This document shows positions 24,911-34,539 of a stretch of DNA of 64,000 nt, in pieces (position 1 is the stretch's first letter; every line of letters begins with the position of its first letter). The notes beneath the pieces are model-generated. The model saw only the letters and a program-made list of their open reading frames with translations, searched no databases and had not been told where the DNA came from. The position numbers and the translations under genes were made by a program. This DNA comes from CAXXOK01 sp963674895 (GTDB taxonomy: Bacteria > Bacillota > Clostridia > Christensenellales > Aristaeellaceae): contig CAXXCY010000001.1 of the NCBI GenBank assembly GCA_963674895.2, positions 310,001 to 374,000 on the forward strand, read 5' to 3'.

Positions 24911-26037
24911 TGGGTGAACACGCACTGCTCTCAGCATCCGGTGCGCACCGCTGGTTGGCCTGTACGCCGTCAGCGCGCCTGGAGCTCGAGTTTGATGATC
25001 ATGCCAGCTCCGCTGCAGAGGAAGGCACGGCCGCGCACGCCCTGGCAGAGCACAAGCTGCGCAGAGCACTCAAACAACGTTCCAGAAAACCGCTATCTCC
25101 ATATGACAGCGATGAAATGGATGCCTGTACGGACGAGTACGTCACATATGCGCTGGAACAGATCAGCCTAGCTAAACAAACCTGCAGCGATCCTATCATC
25201 CTGGTCGAACAGAGGCTGGACTTCTCCAGGTATGTGGGGGACGGGTTCGGAACCGGAGACTTCGTGCTCATCGCAGACGGACTGCTTCATATCGTGGATT
25301 TCAAATACGGTCAGGGCGTTCTTGTCGAAGCCGAAAATAATCCGCAGATGATGTTGTACGGGCTCGGTGCGCTGACTTTGTTCGACGGGATCTACGATAT
25401 CGACACGGTCTCCATGACGATCTTCCAGCCCCGGCGAGAAAACATCAGCACGTATACTATCCCCAAAGATTCCCTATACCAATGGGCAGAAAAAATCCTG
25501 AAACCTGCAGCTATTCTCGCTTATAACGGCGCCGGCGAGTACGCCCCGGGTGAGCACTGCCGGTTCTGCCGCGCAGCGGTGAAGTGCCGCGCCAGGGCCG
25601 AGTCCAAGATGAAACTGGCTGCCTTTGAATTCGCACTTCCCCCGCTTCTCTCCGACGAGGAGATCTCCGAAATCCTGACCACCATTGGTGACCTGACCAC
25701 CTGGGCCAATGAAATCCTGGCCTATGCGACCGCCGCGGCTGTGAGCCACGGCAAGCAGTGGCTGGGCTTCAAGGTCGTCGAAGGCCGGTCCAATCGCAGG
25801 TACACCGATGAGGACAAGGCCGCAGAAGCGGTAAAAGCCGCCGGGTATCTGGACATCTACAAGCAGAGCCTGATCCCCATCACAGAGATGGAAAAACTCA
25901 TGGGCAAGTCCCGGTTCACCGAAGTCCTGGGCGGGCTTGTGATCAAACCGCCCGGAGCGGCAACACTGGTTCCCCTCTCGGACAAACGCCCGCCTCTCCC
26001 CATATCCAATGCCAAAACAGAATTTATGGAGGAATAA
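24910..26037 (+). CDS. DUF2800 protein, PD-(D/E)XK nuclease with Cys cluster
   Basis: This is a 375-residue protein. The core GTGDFVLIADGLLHIVDFKYGQG supplies the Asp and the D-x-K of a PD-(D/E)XK nuclease. A C-terminal cluster (GEHCRFCRAAVKCRARAE) resembles the Fe-S ligands of Cas4/AddB-like exonucleases. The N-terminus (LLSASGAHRWLACTPSA) is the usual start of the family. Such genes always sit before DUF2815 and family A polymerase in these phages, so a recombination or replication exonuclease role is likely. Confidence 0.88.
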   Translation: MGEHALLSASGAHRWLACTPSARLELEFDDHASSAAEEGTAAHALAEHKLRRALKQRSRKPLSPYDSDEMDACTDEYVTYALEQISLAKQTCSDPIILVEQRLDFSRYVGDGFGTGDFVLIADGLLHIVDFKYGQGVLVEAENNPQMMLYGLGALTLFDGIYDIDTVSMTIFQPRRENISTYTIPKDSLYQWAEKILKPAAILAYNGAGEYAPGEHCRFCRAAVKCRARAESKMKLAAFEFALPPLLSDEEISEILTTIGDLTTWANEILAYATAAAVSHGKQWLGFKVVEGRSNRRYTDEDKAAEAVKAAGYLDIYKQSLIPITEMEKLMGKSRFTEVLGGLVIKPPGAATLVPLSDKRPPLPISNAKTEFMEE

Positions 26038-26041
26038 AGCC

Positions 26042-26602
26042 ATGACAGCAGCAGCTAACCAAGATAATCCCACCAAGATCGTCACAGGTATCGTCCGCCT
26101 GTCCTATGCCAACGTCTGGGAACCGAAAGCAATCAAGGACGGGAAGCCCAAGTATAGTGTCAGCCTGATCATTCCCAAGACCGACACCAGAACCCTGGCA
26201 GCCATTAACGCCGCGGTCGATGCCGCTCTTGCGGAAGGCAGCGGCAAGTTCGGTGGCAAGGTGCCGAATAAAGCCGCCCTGAAACTGCCATTGCGTGACG
26301 GGGATATCGAACGCGCTGACGATGAAGCCTATGTCAATGCCTATTTCATCAACGCGAACTCCACCACGCCGCCTCAGATCGTCAACCGGCAGGTGGAACC
26401 GATCCTCGAACGTTCGGAACTCTACTCCGGCGTCTACGCCCGCGTGTCCATCAATTTCTACGTCTTTAACACCAATGGCAATAAAGGCGTCGCCTGCGGG
26501 CTGGGCAACATTCAAAAGATACGAGACGGTGAACCGCTGGTCAGCCGCGCCACTGCAGAGGATGATTTCGCGACCGACAACGACGATGATTTCCTGAGCT
26601 AA
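26042..26602 (+). CDS. DUF2815 protein, probable ssDNA-binding protein
   Basis: This is a 186-residue protein with the family start IVTGIVRLSYANVWEPKAI and core KYSVSLIIPKTDT. It ends in an acidic tail DDFATDNDDDFLS like that of SSB proteins. It has a predicted OB-type beta fold and no membrane segment. It lies 4 bases after DUF2800 and before DNA polymerase. Binding of single strands during phage replication is inferred from the acidic tail and the neighbourhood. Confidence 0.88.
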   Translation: MTAAANQDNPTKIVTGIVRLSYANVWEPKAIKDGKPKYSVSLIIPKTDTRTLAAINAAVDAALAEGSGKFGGKVPNKAALKLPLRDGDIERADDEAYVNAYFINANSTTPPQIVNRQVEPILERSELYSGVYARVSINFYVFNTNGNKGVACGLGNIQKIRDGEPLVSRATAEDDFATDNDDDFLS

Positions 26603-26660
26603 GTGACAACCGGGACGGGCGGCTATGCGGTCTGCTGCCCGTCCCATGAAAGGAAAAACC

Positions 26661-28601
26661 GTGAACACACTCAGTATCGACATTGAGACATTTTCCAGCA
26701 GCAATCTGTCGAAATCTGGCGTATACCGCTATACGGAAAGCCCTGATTTTGAAATATTGCTGTTTGGATATTCCATCGACAGCAGTCCTGTACAGGTGAT
26801 CGATCTGGCCGGCGGGGAGGAATTGCCCTCTGCAATTCGCGGTGCTCTGACGGATACCGGTGTGATCAAATGGGCGTTCAACGCCAATTTTGAGCGTATA
26901 TGTTTATCCCGTTATCTTGGTCTCCCCACCGGAGAATACCTGAACTCATCGCAATGGCGGTGTTCCATGGTCTGTTCGGCATACCTTGGGCTGCCGCTCT
27001 CCCTGGCTGGCGTCGGCGTTGTACTCAGGCTGGATAAACAGAAACTCGATACCGGGAAAGACCTGATCCGGTATTTCTGCCAGCCATGTAAACCAACGAA
27101 AACAAATGGCGGCAGGCAGCGAAATCATCCAACCGACGCTCCGGACAAATGGGCGCAGTTCAAATCTTACAACCTGCGTGATGTCGAAACCGAGATGGCG
27201 GTGCAAGAGAAGCTATCGCGTTTCCCAGTACCGGAATTTGTATGGGATGAATATCATCTGGATCAAGAAATCAATGACCGGGGCATCCGACTGGATATGA
27301 TACTGGTGAAAAGCGCCATCGCGATGGATAAACAATCCCAAAATGAACTCACGCAGAAAATGCAGAAGCTGACGGAGCTCGACAATCCCAACTCCGTCGT
27401 ACAAATGAAAACCTGGCTGGCTGATAACGGGCTGGAAACCGACTCGCTGGGAAAGAAGCAAGTGACCGAGCTGCTTGAGGATGCACCGCAACCATTAGCT
27501 GATGTGCTCCTATTACGCCAGCAACTGGCAAAATCCTCTGTCCGGAAGTACCAGGCGATGGAAAATTGCGTTTGCGCCGACGGCCGTGCGCGAGGGATGT
27601 TCATGTTTTACGGCGCCAACCGTACCGGCCGATTCTCGGGACGTCTAGTGCAGCTGCAAAACCTGCCCAGGAATTACATGAGCTGTCTAGATACGGCACG
27701 CACCGTTATCCAGTCCGGTGTTTACGATGCCGCGCGTATGCTTTTTGACTCCGTACCGGATGTACTCTCCGAACTCATTCGCACGGCGTTCGTACCCTAT
27801 GAAGGAGGAAAGTTCATTGTCGCTGACTTCTCTGCCATTGAAGCCCGGGTCATTGCCTGGCTGGCCGGCGAACAGTGGCGGCTCGACGTGTTCGAACAGG
27901 GCGGCGACATCTACTGTGCATCCGCCGGCCAGATGTTTTGCGTGCCGGTGGAAAAGAACGGTGTGAACGGGCATCTCAGGCAGAAAGGGAAGATCGCGGA
28001 ACTCGCCCTTGGCTATGGCGGCTCCGTCGGCGCCCTCAAAGCTATGGGTGCCTTGGAAATGGGTCTTCAGGAAGATGAGCTCAAGCCGCTGGTGGATGCC
28101 TGGCGGGAGTCCAACCAAAACATTGTACAACTGTGGTGGGACGTGAACAGAGCAGTGAAAACCTGCGTGATGCAGCGGATCCCCACGCAAACACACGGTA
28201 TCCAGTTCACCTACGAGAGCGGATTCCTGTTCATCACCCTCCCGTCCGGCAGACGGCTGGCCTATGTGAAACCGCGCATTGGCGAGAACCGATTCGGCGG
28301 GGAGGCCGTTACCTACGAAGGTGTCGGTGTCACGAAAATGTGGGAACGCATCGAGTCCTATGGCCCGAAGTTCGTGGAGAACATCGTGCAGGCCATCAGC
28401 CGGGATATCCTGTGCTATGCCATGCAAACGTTACGGTGCTGTTCCATTGTTGGGCACGTGCACGATGAAATCATCATCGAAGCCGATCCCCGCATGTCGC
28501 CGGATGCAGTCTGCGAGCAGATGGGCCGAACACCGCCATGGGCGCCAGGGCTGCAGCTACGCGCAGACGGCTTTGAATGCCCGTATTATCAGAAAAACTA
28601 A
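26661..28601 (+). CDS. Phage family A DNA polymerase
   Basis: This is a 646-residue protein from a GTG after AAAGGA. An N-terminal 3'-5' exonuclease motif (SIDIETFSS) is followed by the polymerase domain. Motif A is VADFSAIEARVIAWLAGE, motif B lies near RQKGKIAELALGYGGSVGAL, and motif C is HVHDEIIIEA. There is no 5'-3' exonuclease domain. It copies phage DNA together with the primase-helicase downstream. All catalytic motifs look intact. Confidence 0.95.
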   Translation: MNTLSIDIETFSSSNLSKSGVYRYTESPDFEILLFGYSIDSSPVQVIDLAGGEELPSAIRGALTDTGVIKWAFNANFERICLSRYLGLPTGEYLNSSQWRCSMVCSAYLGLPLSLAGVGVVLRLDKQKLDTGKDLIRYFCQPCKPTKTNGGRQRNHPTDAPDKWAQFKSYNLRDVETEMAVQEKLSRFPVPEFVWDEYHLDQEINDRGIRLDMILVKSAIAMDKQSQNELTQKMQKLTELDNPNSVVQMKTWLADNGLETDSLGKKQVTELLEDAPQPLADVLLLRQQLAKSSVRKYQAMENCVCADGRARGMFMFYGANRTGRFSGRLVQLQNLPRNYMSCLDTARTVIQSGVYDAARMLFDSVPDVLSELIRTAFVPYEGGKFIVADFSAIEARVIAWLAGEQWRLDVFEQGGDIYCASAGQMFCVPVEKNGVNGHLRQKGKIAELALGYGGSVGALKAMGALEMGLQEDELKPLVDAWRESNQNIVQLWWDVNRAVKTCVMQRIPTQTHGIQFTYESGFLFITLPSGRRLAYVKPRIGENRFGGEAVTYEGVGVTKMWERIESYGPKFVENIVQAISRDILCYAMQTLRCCSIVGHVHDEIIIEADPRMSPDAVCEQMGRTPPWAPGLQLRADGFECPYYQKN

Positions 28602-28616
28602 AAGGAGCAAAGCAAT

Positions 28617-29072
28617 ATGAGTATCAGCAGATTCAATCATGAAGGGTATTACGATCCCACCGCCTACAGCGCTTTGACTGCGATCGAACGACAGGCACGC
28701 AAAGCCGGTCTCACATCACTTTCGCAGAACATACACGGTTTCAGACCACTGGTGTTTATCTGCTCGCCATTCGCAGGGGAAATCATGAAAAACGCACACA
28801 AAACCCGCCAGTTCTGCCAGTTCGCCATTAAGCGGAACTGCATCCCTGTCGCACCGCATCTGCTGTTCCCGCAGTTTCTGGACGACGGCATTCCGGAGGA
28901 GCGGAAACTTGGACTATACATGGGCAGTGTGCTCCTGACCAAGTGCGCGGAACTCTGGGTGTTCGGAGAACAGGTCACCGATGGTATGGCCTTTGAGATC
29001 GAGAAAGCCGAGCGCCGCCAGATACCCATCCGGTATTTTACGGAAGAAATGAAAGAGGTGAACCAGCAATGA
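28617..29072 (+). CDS. DUF4406/DUF7768-like nucleotide-metabolism protein
   Basis: This 151-residue protein has FICSPFAGEIMKNAHKTRQF, APHLLFPQFL and ELWVFGEQVTDGMAFEIEKA. That pattern is the nucleoside 2-deoxyribosyltransferase-like fold, with the Glu/Asp-containing last helix. A role in base exchange or nucleotide sensing is possible but unproven. AAAGGAG precedes the ATG, and it overlaps the next gene by four bases (ATGA). Confidence 0.8.
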   Translation: MSISRFNHEGYYDPTAYSALTAIERQARKAGLTSLSQNIHGFRPLVFICSPFAGEIMKNAHKTRQFCQFAIKRNCIPVAPHLLFPQFLDDGIPEERKLGLYMGSVLLTKCAELWVFGEQVTDGMAFEIEKAERRQIPIRYFTEEMKEVNQQ

Positions 29073-31414
29073 AAATCGCCGTCGGAAACAGCCGCATGGA
29101 CAAGCGCTGGAAAAACCGCGATATCACCTGGGAAGAATTCAAAAACACCATCCGCGCGACGAAGCGAACCACTGAAACGGTTTCTGAGTTCCGCAAACTG
29201 GGCCGTGCGCAGCAGGACGCCATCAAGGATGTCGGCGGTTTTGTCGGCGGCGCGCTCCGGGAAGGCCGGCGCAGAAATGGTTCCGTGCTGTGTCGTTCTC
29301 TGCTTACCCTGGACATGGATTACGCCCAACCGGACATCTGGGAGCAGATCGAGGCGCTTCATGACTGGCAGTGCTGTGTCTACAGCACACACAAGCATAC
29401 GCCGGAAGCGCCAAGACTGCGCCTGATCATCCCATTTGCCAGGGAAGTCAGCGAAGACGAATATCCTGCGATCGGGCGCATGGTTGCCAAAGAGATCGGC
29501 ATCGATCTGTTCGACGATACGACCTATGAGGCATCCCGGCTGATGTACTGGCCGTCCACACCGGCTGACGGGGAGTTCGTCTTTCATGAAAAGGACGGCG
29601 ATCCGCTGGATCCAGACGAATACCTTGCCCGGTACGCCGACTGGCGCGATACCTCCATGTGGCCGGTATCCTCCCGGCAATCAGAAGTGGTTCGCCGGCA
29701 GATGACCAAGCAGGCCGATCCGCTTTCAAAAGATGGAGTCGTCGGTGCGTTCTGCCGGGCGTATACCATCGAAGAAGCCATCGAGACGTTTCTCTCCGAT
29801 GTGTATGCCCCGAGTGCCATGAACGGCCGGTATGACTATATTCCCGCCGATTCCGCTGCCGGGCTGGTCATATATGATGGCAAGTTTGCTTACAGCCACC
29901 ACGCCACCGACCCTGCCGGCGGCAGGCTGCTGAACGCCTTTGATCTCGTTCGCGTTCACCGGTTCCGGGACCTGGACGACAAATGCGCCGACAACATTCT
30001 GCCAGGCAAGCTGCCGTCATCCCGGGCCATGAACGAACTTGCCGTCCGGAATGCACGTGTCAAAGAACAATTCGCCGAGGAACGCAAAGCCCAAGCACAG
30101 CAGGAGTTCAGCGACGGCAATTGGCAGAAGCAGCTGGAATACGAAAAAAACGGTACTTTGAAGAATACCCTGCGTAATCTCACACTGATTCTGGAGAATG
30201 ATCCCGCTATGCGGGCGATCGTGTTCAACCAGCAGACCGACGGCATGGAGATCAAAGGCGAGGTGCCCTGGCTGCATCCGTCGCGGTTCTGGCGGGATGC
30301 GGATGACGCGCAGCTGATCAGTTACATCGACAGCCACTACGGTACCTTTTCCGCGCGCAATTATGAGATCGCCGTGACCAAGGTCGCCGATGACCGCTCC
30401 TATCATCCCATCCGGGAATTCATTAACGCTTTGCCTGAATGGGACGGGATCCCGCGAGCAGATACCCTGCTGATCGACTACCTCGGTGCCGCCGATAACG
30501 CCTATGTGCGCGCGGTGACGCGGAAAACCCTGTGCGCGGCGATCGCGCGCGTCCTGACCCCCGGGATCAAGTTCGACTCCATGCTGGTACTCAACGGCCC
30601 ACAGGGGGTCGGAAAAAGCACGCTCATTGCCCGGCTGGGTGGGGAGTGGTTCTCCGACAGCCTCTCACTCTCGGATACCAAGGATAAAACTGCCGCCGAA
30701 AAACTGCAGGGCTATTGGATCCTGGAGATCGGTGAGCTTGCCGGATTGAAAAAGGCTGAGGTGGAAACGCTGCGCAGTTTTCTCTCCCGGCAGAATGATA
30801 TCTACCGCGCCAGCTTTGGTCGCCGGGCTACACCGCACCTTCGCCAATGCGTGTTCTTTGGCACAACCAACGCCGAAAAAGGGTATCTCCGGGACACGAC
30901 CGGCAACCGGCGCTTCTGGCCTGTGAAAACGCCCGGCGGTGGCAAACGTCAGTCCTGGCAGATCACCCACGATGAGGTTCTGCAGATCTGGGCAGAGACA
31001 CTCGTCAATGTCAAAGCCGGAGAAATACTATATCTCGAAGCTGGCCTTGATCAGCTGGCTAAGGATGAACAGCGGGAAGCGATGGAATCCGATGAGCGCG
31101 AAGGCTTGGTCCGGGATTATCTCGACATGCTTCTCCCGGAGGATTGGCCTGACATGGATCTGTACGAGCGCCGGGCGTATATCAGCGGCACGGAGTTCGG
31201 CGGGAGCCACCGTGTCGGTAAACGCAAGCGCGAATCTGTCTCCAACATGGAGATCTGGTGCGAGTGCTTCGGCAAAGAGCGCGCCAACCTCCGCCGACTC
31301 GACGGCAATGAAATCTCCTCGATCATGTCAGCGATCGGAGGGTGGAGCGGTTTGGACAAAAAGGAGCGCATCCCGTTGTACGGCCCCCAATGGCTGTACG
31401 TTCCCAAGCCATGA
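29069..31414 (+). CDS. Primase-helicase, VapE family
   Basis: This is a 781-residue protein. The N-terminal third resembles a primase-polymerase domain (SLLTLDMDYAQPD with paired Asp; YSTHKHTPEAPRLRLIIP). The C-terminal half is the VapE P-loop ATPase with Walker A NGPQGVGKST at about 508-517. Sensor regions such as LEIGELAGLKKAEVETLRSFLS and FFGTTNAEKGYLRDTTGNRRFW follow. It should prime and unwind phage origins. It is translationally coupled to the upstream gene. Confidence 0.92.
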   Translation: MKIAVGNSRMDKRWKNRDITWEEFKNTIRATKRTTETVSEFRKLGRAQQDAIKDVGGFVGGALREGRRRNGSVLCRSLLTLDMDYAQPDIWEQIEALHDWQCCVYSTHKHTPEAPRLRLIIPFAREVSEDEYPAIGRMVAKEIGIDLFDDTTYEASRLMYWPSTPADGEFVFHEKDGDPLDPDEYLARYADWRDTSMWPVSSRQSEVVRRQMTKQADPLSKDGVVGAFCRAYTIEEAIETFLSDVYAPSAMNGRYDYIPADSAAGLVIYDGKFAYSHHATDPAGGRLLNAFDLVRVHRFRDLDDKCADNILPGKLPSSRAMNELAVRNARVKEQFAEERKAQAQQEFSDGNWQKQLEYEKNGTLKNTLRNLTLILENDPAMRAIVFNQQTDGMEIKGEVPWLHPSRFWRDADDAQLISYIDSHYGTFSARNYEIAVTKVADDRSYHPIREFINALPEWDGIPRADTLLIDYLGAADNAYVRAVTRKTLCAAIARVLTPGIKFDSMLVLNGPQGVGKSTLIARLGGEWFSDSLSLSDTKDKTAAEKLQGYWILEIGELAGLKKAEVETLRSFLSRQNDIYRASFGRRATPHLRQCVFFGTTNAEKGYLRDTTGNRRFWPVKTPGGGKRQSWQITHDEVLQIWAETLVNVKAGEILYLEAGLDQLAKDEQREAMESDEREGLVRDYLDMLLPEDWPDMDLYERRAYISGTEFGGSHRVGKRKRESVSNMEIWCECFGKERANLRRLDGNEISSIMSAIGGWSGLDKKERIPLYGPQWLYVPKP

Positions 31415-31467
31415 AACAAAGGCTGTTTTTCGGAACTCCCCGAGTTTGGGTACAAAAACCGTCAGTT

Positions 31468-31506
31468 CCGATGAACCAAAATCATTGGTTGGGTACAGTT
31501 CATCGG
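31468..31506 (+). repeat. Inverted repeat in the gap after the primase-helicase gene
   Basis: CCGATGAAC (31468-31476) pairs with GTTCATCGG (31498-31506). An alternative inner hairpin AACCAA/TTGGTT shares bases with it, so two mutually exclusive folds are possible. No T-run follows. The 31415-31673 gap otherwise holds no clear gene. Confidence 0.5.
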
Positions 31507-31673
31507 ATCAGCCTGCAACCCATGAGAATTGGGGTGTGCATTGCCCTGTGTTCCATTGTTCCATCCATACATTATAAAAATAATAGGTATGGTATAGAAG
31601 AGAATGGAGCACGCAACCACGCATTATACGCTCATACGCGCGCGAGAAGTTACTTGAGAACAGTGGAGGATCT

Positions 31674-31958
31674 ATGAGAGAAAAAGCCATCGAACAGAGA
31701 TTGAAAACAGCAACAGAAGACGTGGGCGGTTTAGCGCCCAAATTCATCAGCCCCGGATTGGATGGCATGCCAGACCGGCTCATTCTACTCCCCTACGGGC
31801 ATATGGCCTTTGCAGAGGCAAAAGCACCGGGAAAGCGACTCCGGCCGCTGCAGGTAAGGCGGAAACGGCAATTGGAAGCATTAGGGTTTCGGGTATACGT
31901 GATCGACAGCCTGGATCAGATCGGAGGAGTGCTTGTTGAAATGCAAAATCAAATGTGA
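31674..31958 (+). CDS. VRR-NUC domain nuclease
   Basis: This 94-residue protein is the minimal size for the family. The active site is visible: GMPDRLILLPYGHMAFAEAK (Asp, then E-x-K) with the upstream Glu and Lys of the first helix. It is a PD-(D/E)XK structure-specific nuclease of phage replication modules. A GTGGAGG site precedes the ATG. The 3' end overlaps the HNH gene start. Confidence 0.88.
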   Translation: MREKAIEQRLKTATEDVGGLAPKFISPGLDGMPDRLILLPYGHMAFAEAKAPGKRLRPLQVRRKRQLEALGFRVYVIDSLDQIGGVLVEMQNQM

Positions 31959-32420
31959 CATGTGTGGAAAGCTCTTTGAGAGAGAACGCTGTTGGATTCA
32001 TAATCATAATTTCTGCAGCGTGCAATGTCGGTCCAATTTCAGCAGTAAACGATTTAATCCCGATGGATACTGGAAGATGACAGACCATTCGAAGGTGTCA
32101 GCTCACTTATCCGCGTTGAATCGTAAATTGAATCCAACACGGATGACGCCGGCAACACGAAAGAAACTTCGGATGGCTCGTCTAAACAGCGGCGAAGGAA
32201 AAACCTATACCAAGCTTTATGGAAGACATGAGCATCGGGTTGTAGCCGAAAAAATGCTGGGCGCCCATTATTGCCAGATGAAGTCGTTCACCATATCGAT
32301 GGCGACAAGCGAAACAACAATGCATGGAACCTGCTTGTACTCCCCTCATCACATAAGCATGGGAAGCTCCACAAACGTCTGGCAGAATTCTGGGATATGA
32401 AAGGTGGTGATGCCAAATGA
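31936..32420 (+). pseudogene. HNH endonuclease gene with a single-base frameshift
   Basis: From a TTG after AGGAG the frame encodes a zinc finger (CDMCGKLFERERCW...FCSVQCRS) and then GRHEHRVVAEKMLG, the lead-in of phage HNH nucleases. At about 32262 the homology moves to another frame, which reads PDEVVHHIDGDKRNNNAWNL and runs to a TGA at 32418-32420. One missing base explains the change. The His-His/Asn core lies wholly after the shift, so the product as read would be inactive. Confidence 0.8.
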
Positions 32421-33774
32421 AGTTCATACCCTACGATTATCAGAAATTCGCTGTCGACTATATCCTCGAACAGCCCATTTCCGCTGTTCTTTTGGATATG
32501 GGCCTCGGTTGAGCAAAACTGTAATCACCCTGACAGCGCTGTTCGATCTTTGCCTGGACAGCTTCGAGATCGGCAAGGCATTGATCATCGCACCATTGCG
32601 CGTCGCCAGGTCGACCTGGCCCGAGGAGATCCGAAAATGGGATCACCTTCGGGGGCTGACCTACAGCGTAGCAGTCGGAACGGAAGCCGAGCGGACAGCG
32701 GCACTGCGGCAGCAGGTCAGCCTGCACATCATCAACCGGGAAAACGTGCAGTGGCTGGTCGAGCAAAGCGGACTGCCGTTTGACTACGACATGATCGTCG
32801 TTGACGAGCTGTCGTCGTTCAAATCCTATCAGGCAAAACGCTTCCGCAGCCTGATGAAGGTTCGTCCCATGGTCAAGCGCATCGTCGGACTGACCGGCAC
32901 GCCATCCGCCAACGGCCTGATGGATCTCTGGGCAGAATTCCGGCTGCTGGATCTGGGCAAACGCCTGGGGCGGTTCATCACCCATTACCGGGACGAGTTC
33001 TTCCTGCCGGATAAACGCAACGGTCAGCAGATCTTCACCTACAAGCCCAAGCCAAGCGCCGAGGACGAGATTTACCGGCGGATCGCCGACATTACGATCT
33101 CCATGAAAAGCACTGATTACCTGCACATGCCGGAATGCGTCATGAACGAGGTGACCGTCGAGCTCTCCCCTAGCGAACAGAAGAACTACACACGCATGAA
33201 ACAAGAATTGGTCGTACAACTGCAGGATGGGGAGATCGACGCCGTCAACGCCGCAGCCCTCTCAGGCAAGCTCTGCCAGATGGCCAATGGCGCCGTGTAC
33301 GGGGAAGATCATCAGGCGGTTGCATTTCATGACCGGAAGCTGGATGCGCTGGAGGACCTGCTGGAAGCAGCGAACGGCAATCCCGTGCTCATCGCCTACT
33401 GGTTCCGGCATGATCTGGAGCGGATCCGGAAGCGGTTTACCATGCGGGAGATTCAAACCAGCCAGGATATCTCCGACTGGAATGCCGGCAATATAGCCGT
33501 CGCCGTCATCCACCCCGCCTCCGCCGGGCACGGACTTAACCTGCAGACGGGCGGCTCGACGCTCATCTGGTTCGGGCTGACCTGGTCCCTGGAACTCTAC
33601 CAGCAGACCAACGCCCGGCTCTGGCGCCAAGGCCAGCAGAATACCGTCGTTATTCACCACATCATCACGAAAGGGACGATCGATGAGCAGATCATGAAAG
33701 CGCTGCAGCGGAAGGACAAAACCCAGGCTGCTTTGATCGACGCAGTAAAGGCCAATCTGGAGGTGGTAGGGTGA
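32417..33774 (+). pseudogene. SNF2-type helicase gene frameshifted in the P-loop
   Basis: ATG at 32417 overlaps the HNH stop (ATGA) and encodes KFIPYDYQKFAVDYILEQPI...LLDMGLG, then TGA at 32510. The other frame continues as SKTVITLTALFDL and runs to 33774 with the rest of the helicase (LIIAPLRVARSTWPEE, VVDELSSFKSYQ, GLTGTPSANGLMDLWAE, HPASAGHGLNLQTGGSTLIW, NARLWRQGQ). A five-base insertion or one-base loss inside the Walker A motif therefore splits the gene. Unless recoded, no full ATPase is made. The coding order is normal for this phage type. Confidence 0.85.
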
Positions 33775-34010
33775 GCGAATCGACCATACACAACTGGCAG
33801 GAGTTGGCGAATGCCATCATCCTGCGAGCTGTGGAGGATTATCGGCATGCACATGACCGGAATCGTTTGCGTCCACATCAGACTGAAACCCTGCGGGAGA
33901 TCCGCAGCATCGAACAGTTCTTCTGTTCTGAGTGGTTTGAGGTACTGTGCTCTTTGGACGGCCGAAAACTCCTACACGATCTGAAACAACAAATGGAGGA
34001 CACAATATGA
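33771..34010 (+). CDS. Small conserved phage protein
   Basis: This 79-residue protein from a GTG overlaps the helicase stop by four bases. The pattern WQELANAIILRAVEDYR ... IEQFFCSEWFEVLCSLDGRKLLHDLK is common in Clostridia phages directly between the SNF2 helicase and the sigma-like late regulator. It is soluble and helical; the function is unknown. It overlaps the next gene by four bases. Confidence 0.8.
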   Translation: MSESTIHNWQELANAIILRAVEDYRHAHDRNRLRPHQTETLREIRSIEQFFCSEWFEVLCSLDGRKLLHDLKQQMEDTI

Positions 34011-34423
34011 CCCCGAAAGAATACCTTTCCCAGGCGCGCTGGCTGGATATGCGCATCAACAGCAAACTGCAGCAGATTGAGTCCTTGCACAGCCTTGCTA
34101 CTAAGGCATCGTCTACGTTGAGTAATGCTCCCCACAGCGGAGCCCGGAATATTCGCCGCATGGAGGATATCATTCTCAAGATCGTCGCGCTGGAAAATGA
34201 AATCAACGGGGATATCGACCAGTTGGTGGACCTGAAGCGCGATATTACGGAGTCCATTCACGCCGTGGAGAGCGTGGAGCATCAGAGCCTGCTGGAAAAG
34301 CGGTACCTGTGCCTGATGACCTGGGAGCAGATTGCGGCAGAAACCGGTTGCAGCGTACGCAATATCCATCTGATGCACGGGGAAGCATTAAGAAAAGTGA
34401 AAATTTCCGAAAATTTGCACTGA
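34007..34423 (+). CDS. DUF1492-like late transcription regulator
   Basis: This is a 138-residue protein. N-terminal helical hairpins (TPKEYLSQARWLDMRINSKL) lead to a C-terminal sigma region 4-like helix-turn-helix (LEKRYLCLMTWEQIAAETGCSVRNIHLMHGEALRKVK). Proteins of this type (ArpU/RinA-like) usually switch on late genes, and this one closes the early operon; a terminator follows. It is translationally coupled to the preceding gene. Confidence 0.8.
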   Translation: MTPKEYLSQARWLDMRINSKLQQIESLHSLATKASSTLSNAPHSGARNIRRMEDIILKIVALENEINGDIDQLVDLKRDITESIHAVESVEHQSLLEKRYLCLMTWEQIAAETGCSVRNIHLMHGEALRKVKISENLH

Positions 34424-34481
34424 ATTTCACTGTTTTACACCCCCATCGGTGTGTTATGGTAGGGTCAGCAGAATAGACACC

Positions 34482-34517
34482 AGAGCGTCCGTGGAGAGAT
34501 CTACAGGCGCTCTTTTT
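34482..34517 (+). terminator. Rho-independent terminator at the end of the early operon
   Basis: AGAGCG (34482-34487) pairs with CGCTCT (34508-34513) and is followed by a T-run to 34517. It separates the sigma-like regulator from the methylase gene. Confidence 0.7.
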
Positions 34518-34539
34518 AGTACGGAAACGAGGTTTAGCC

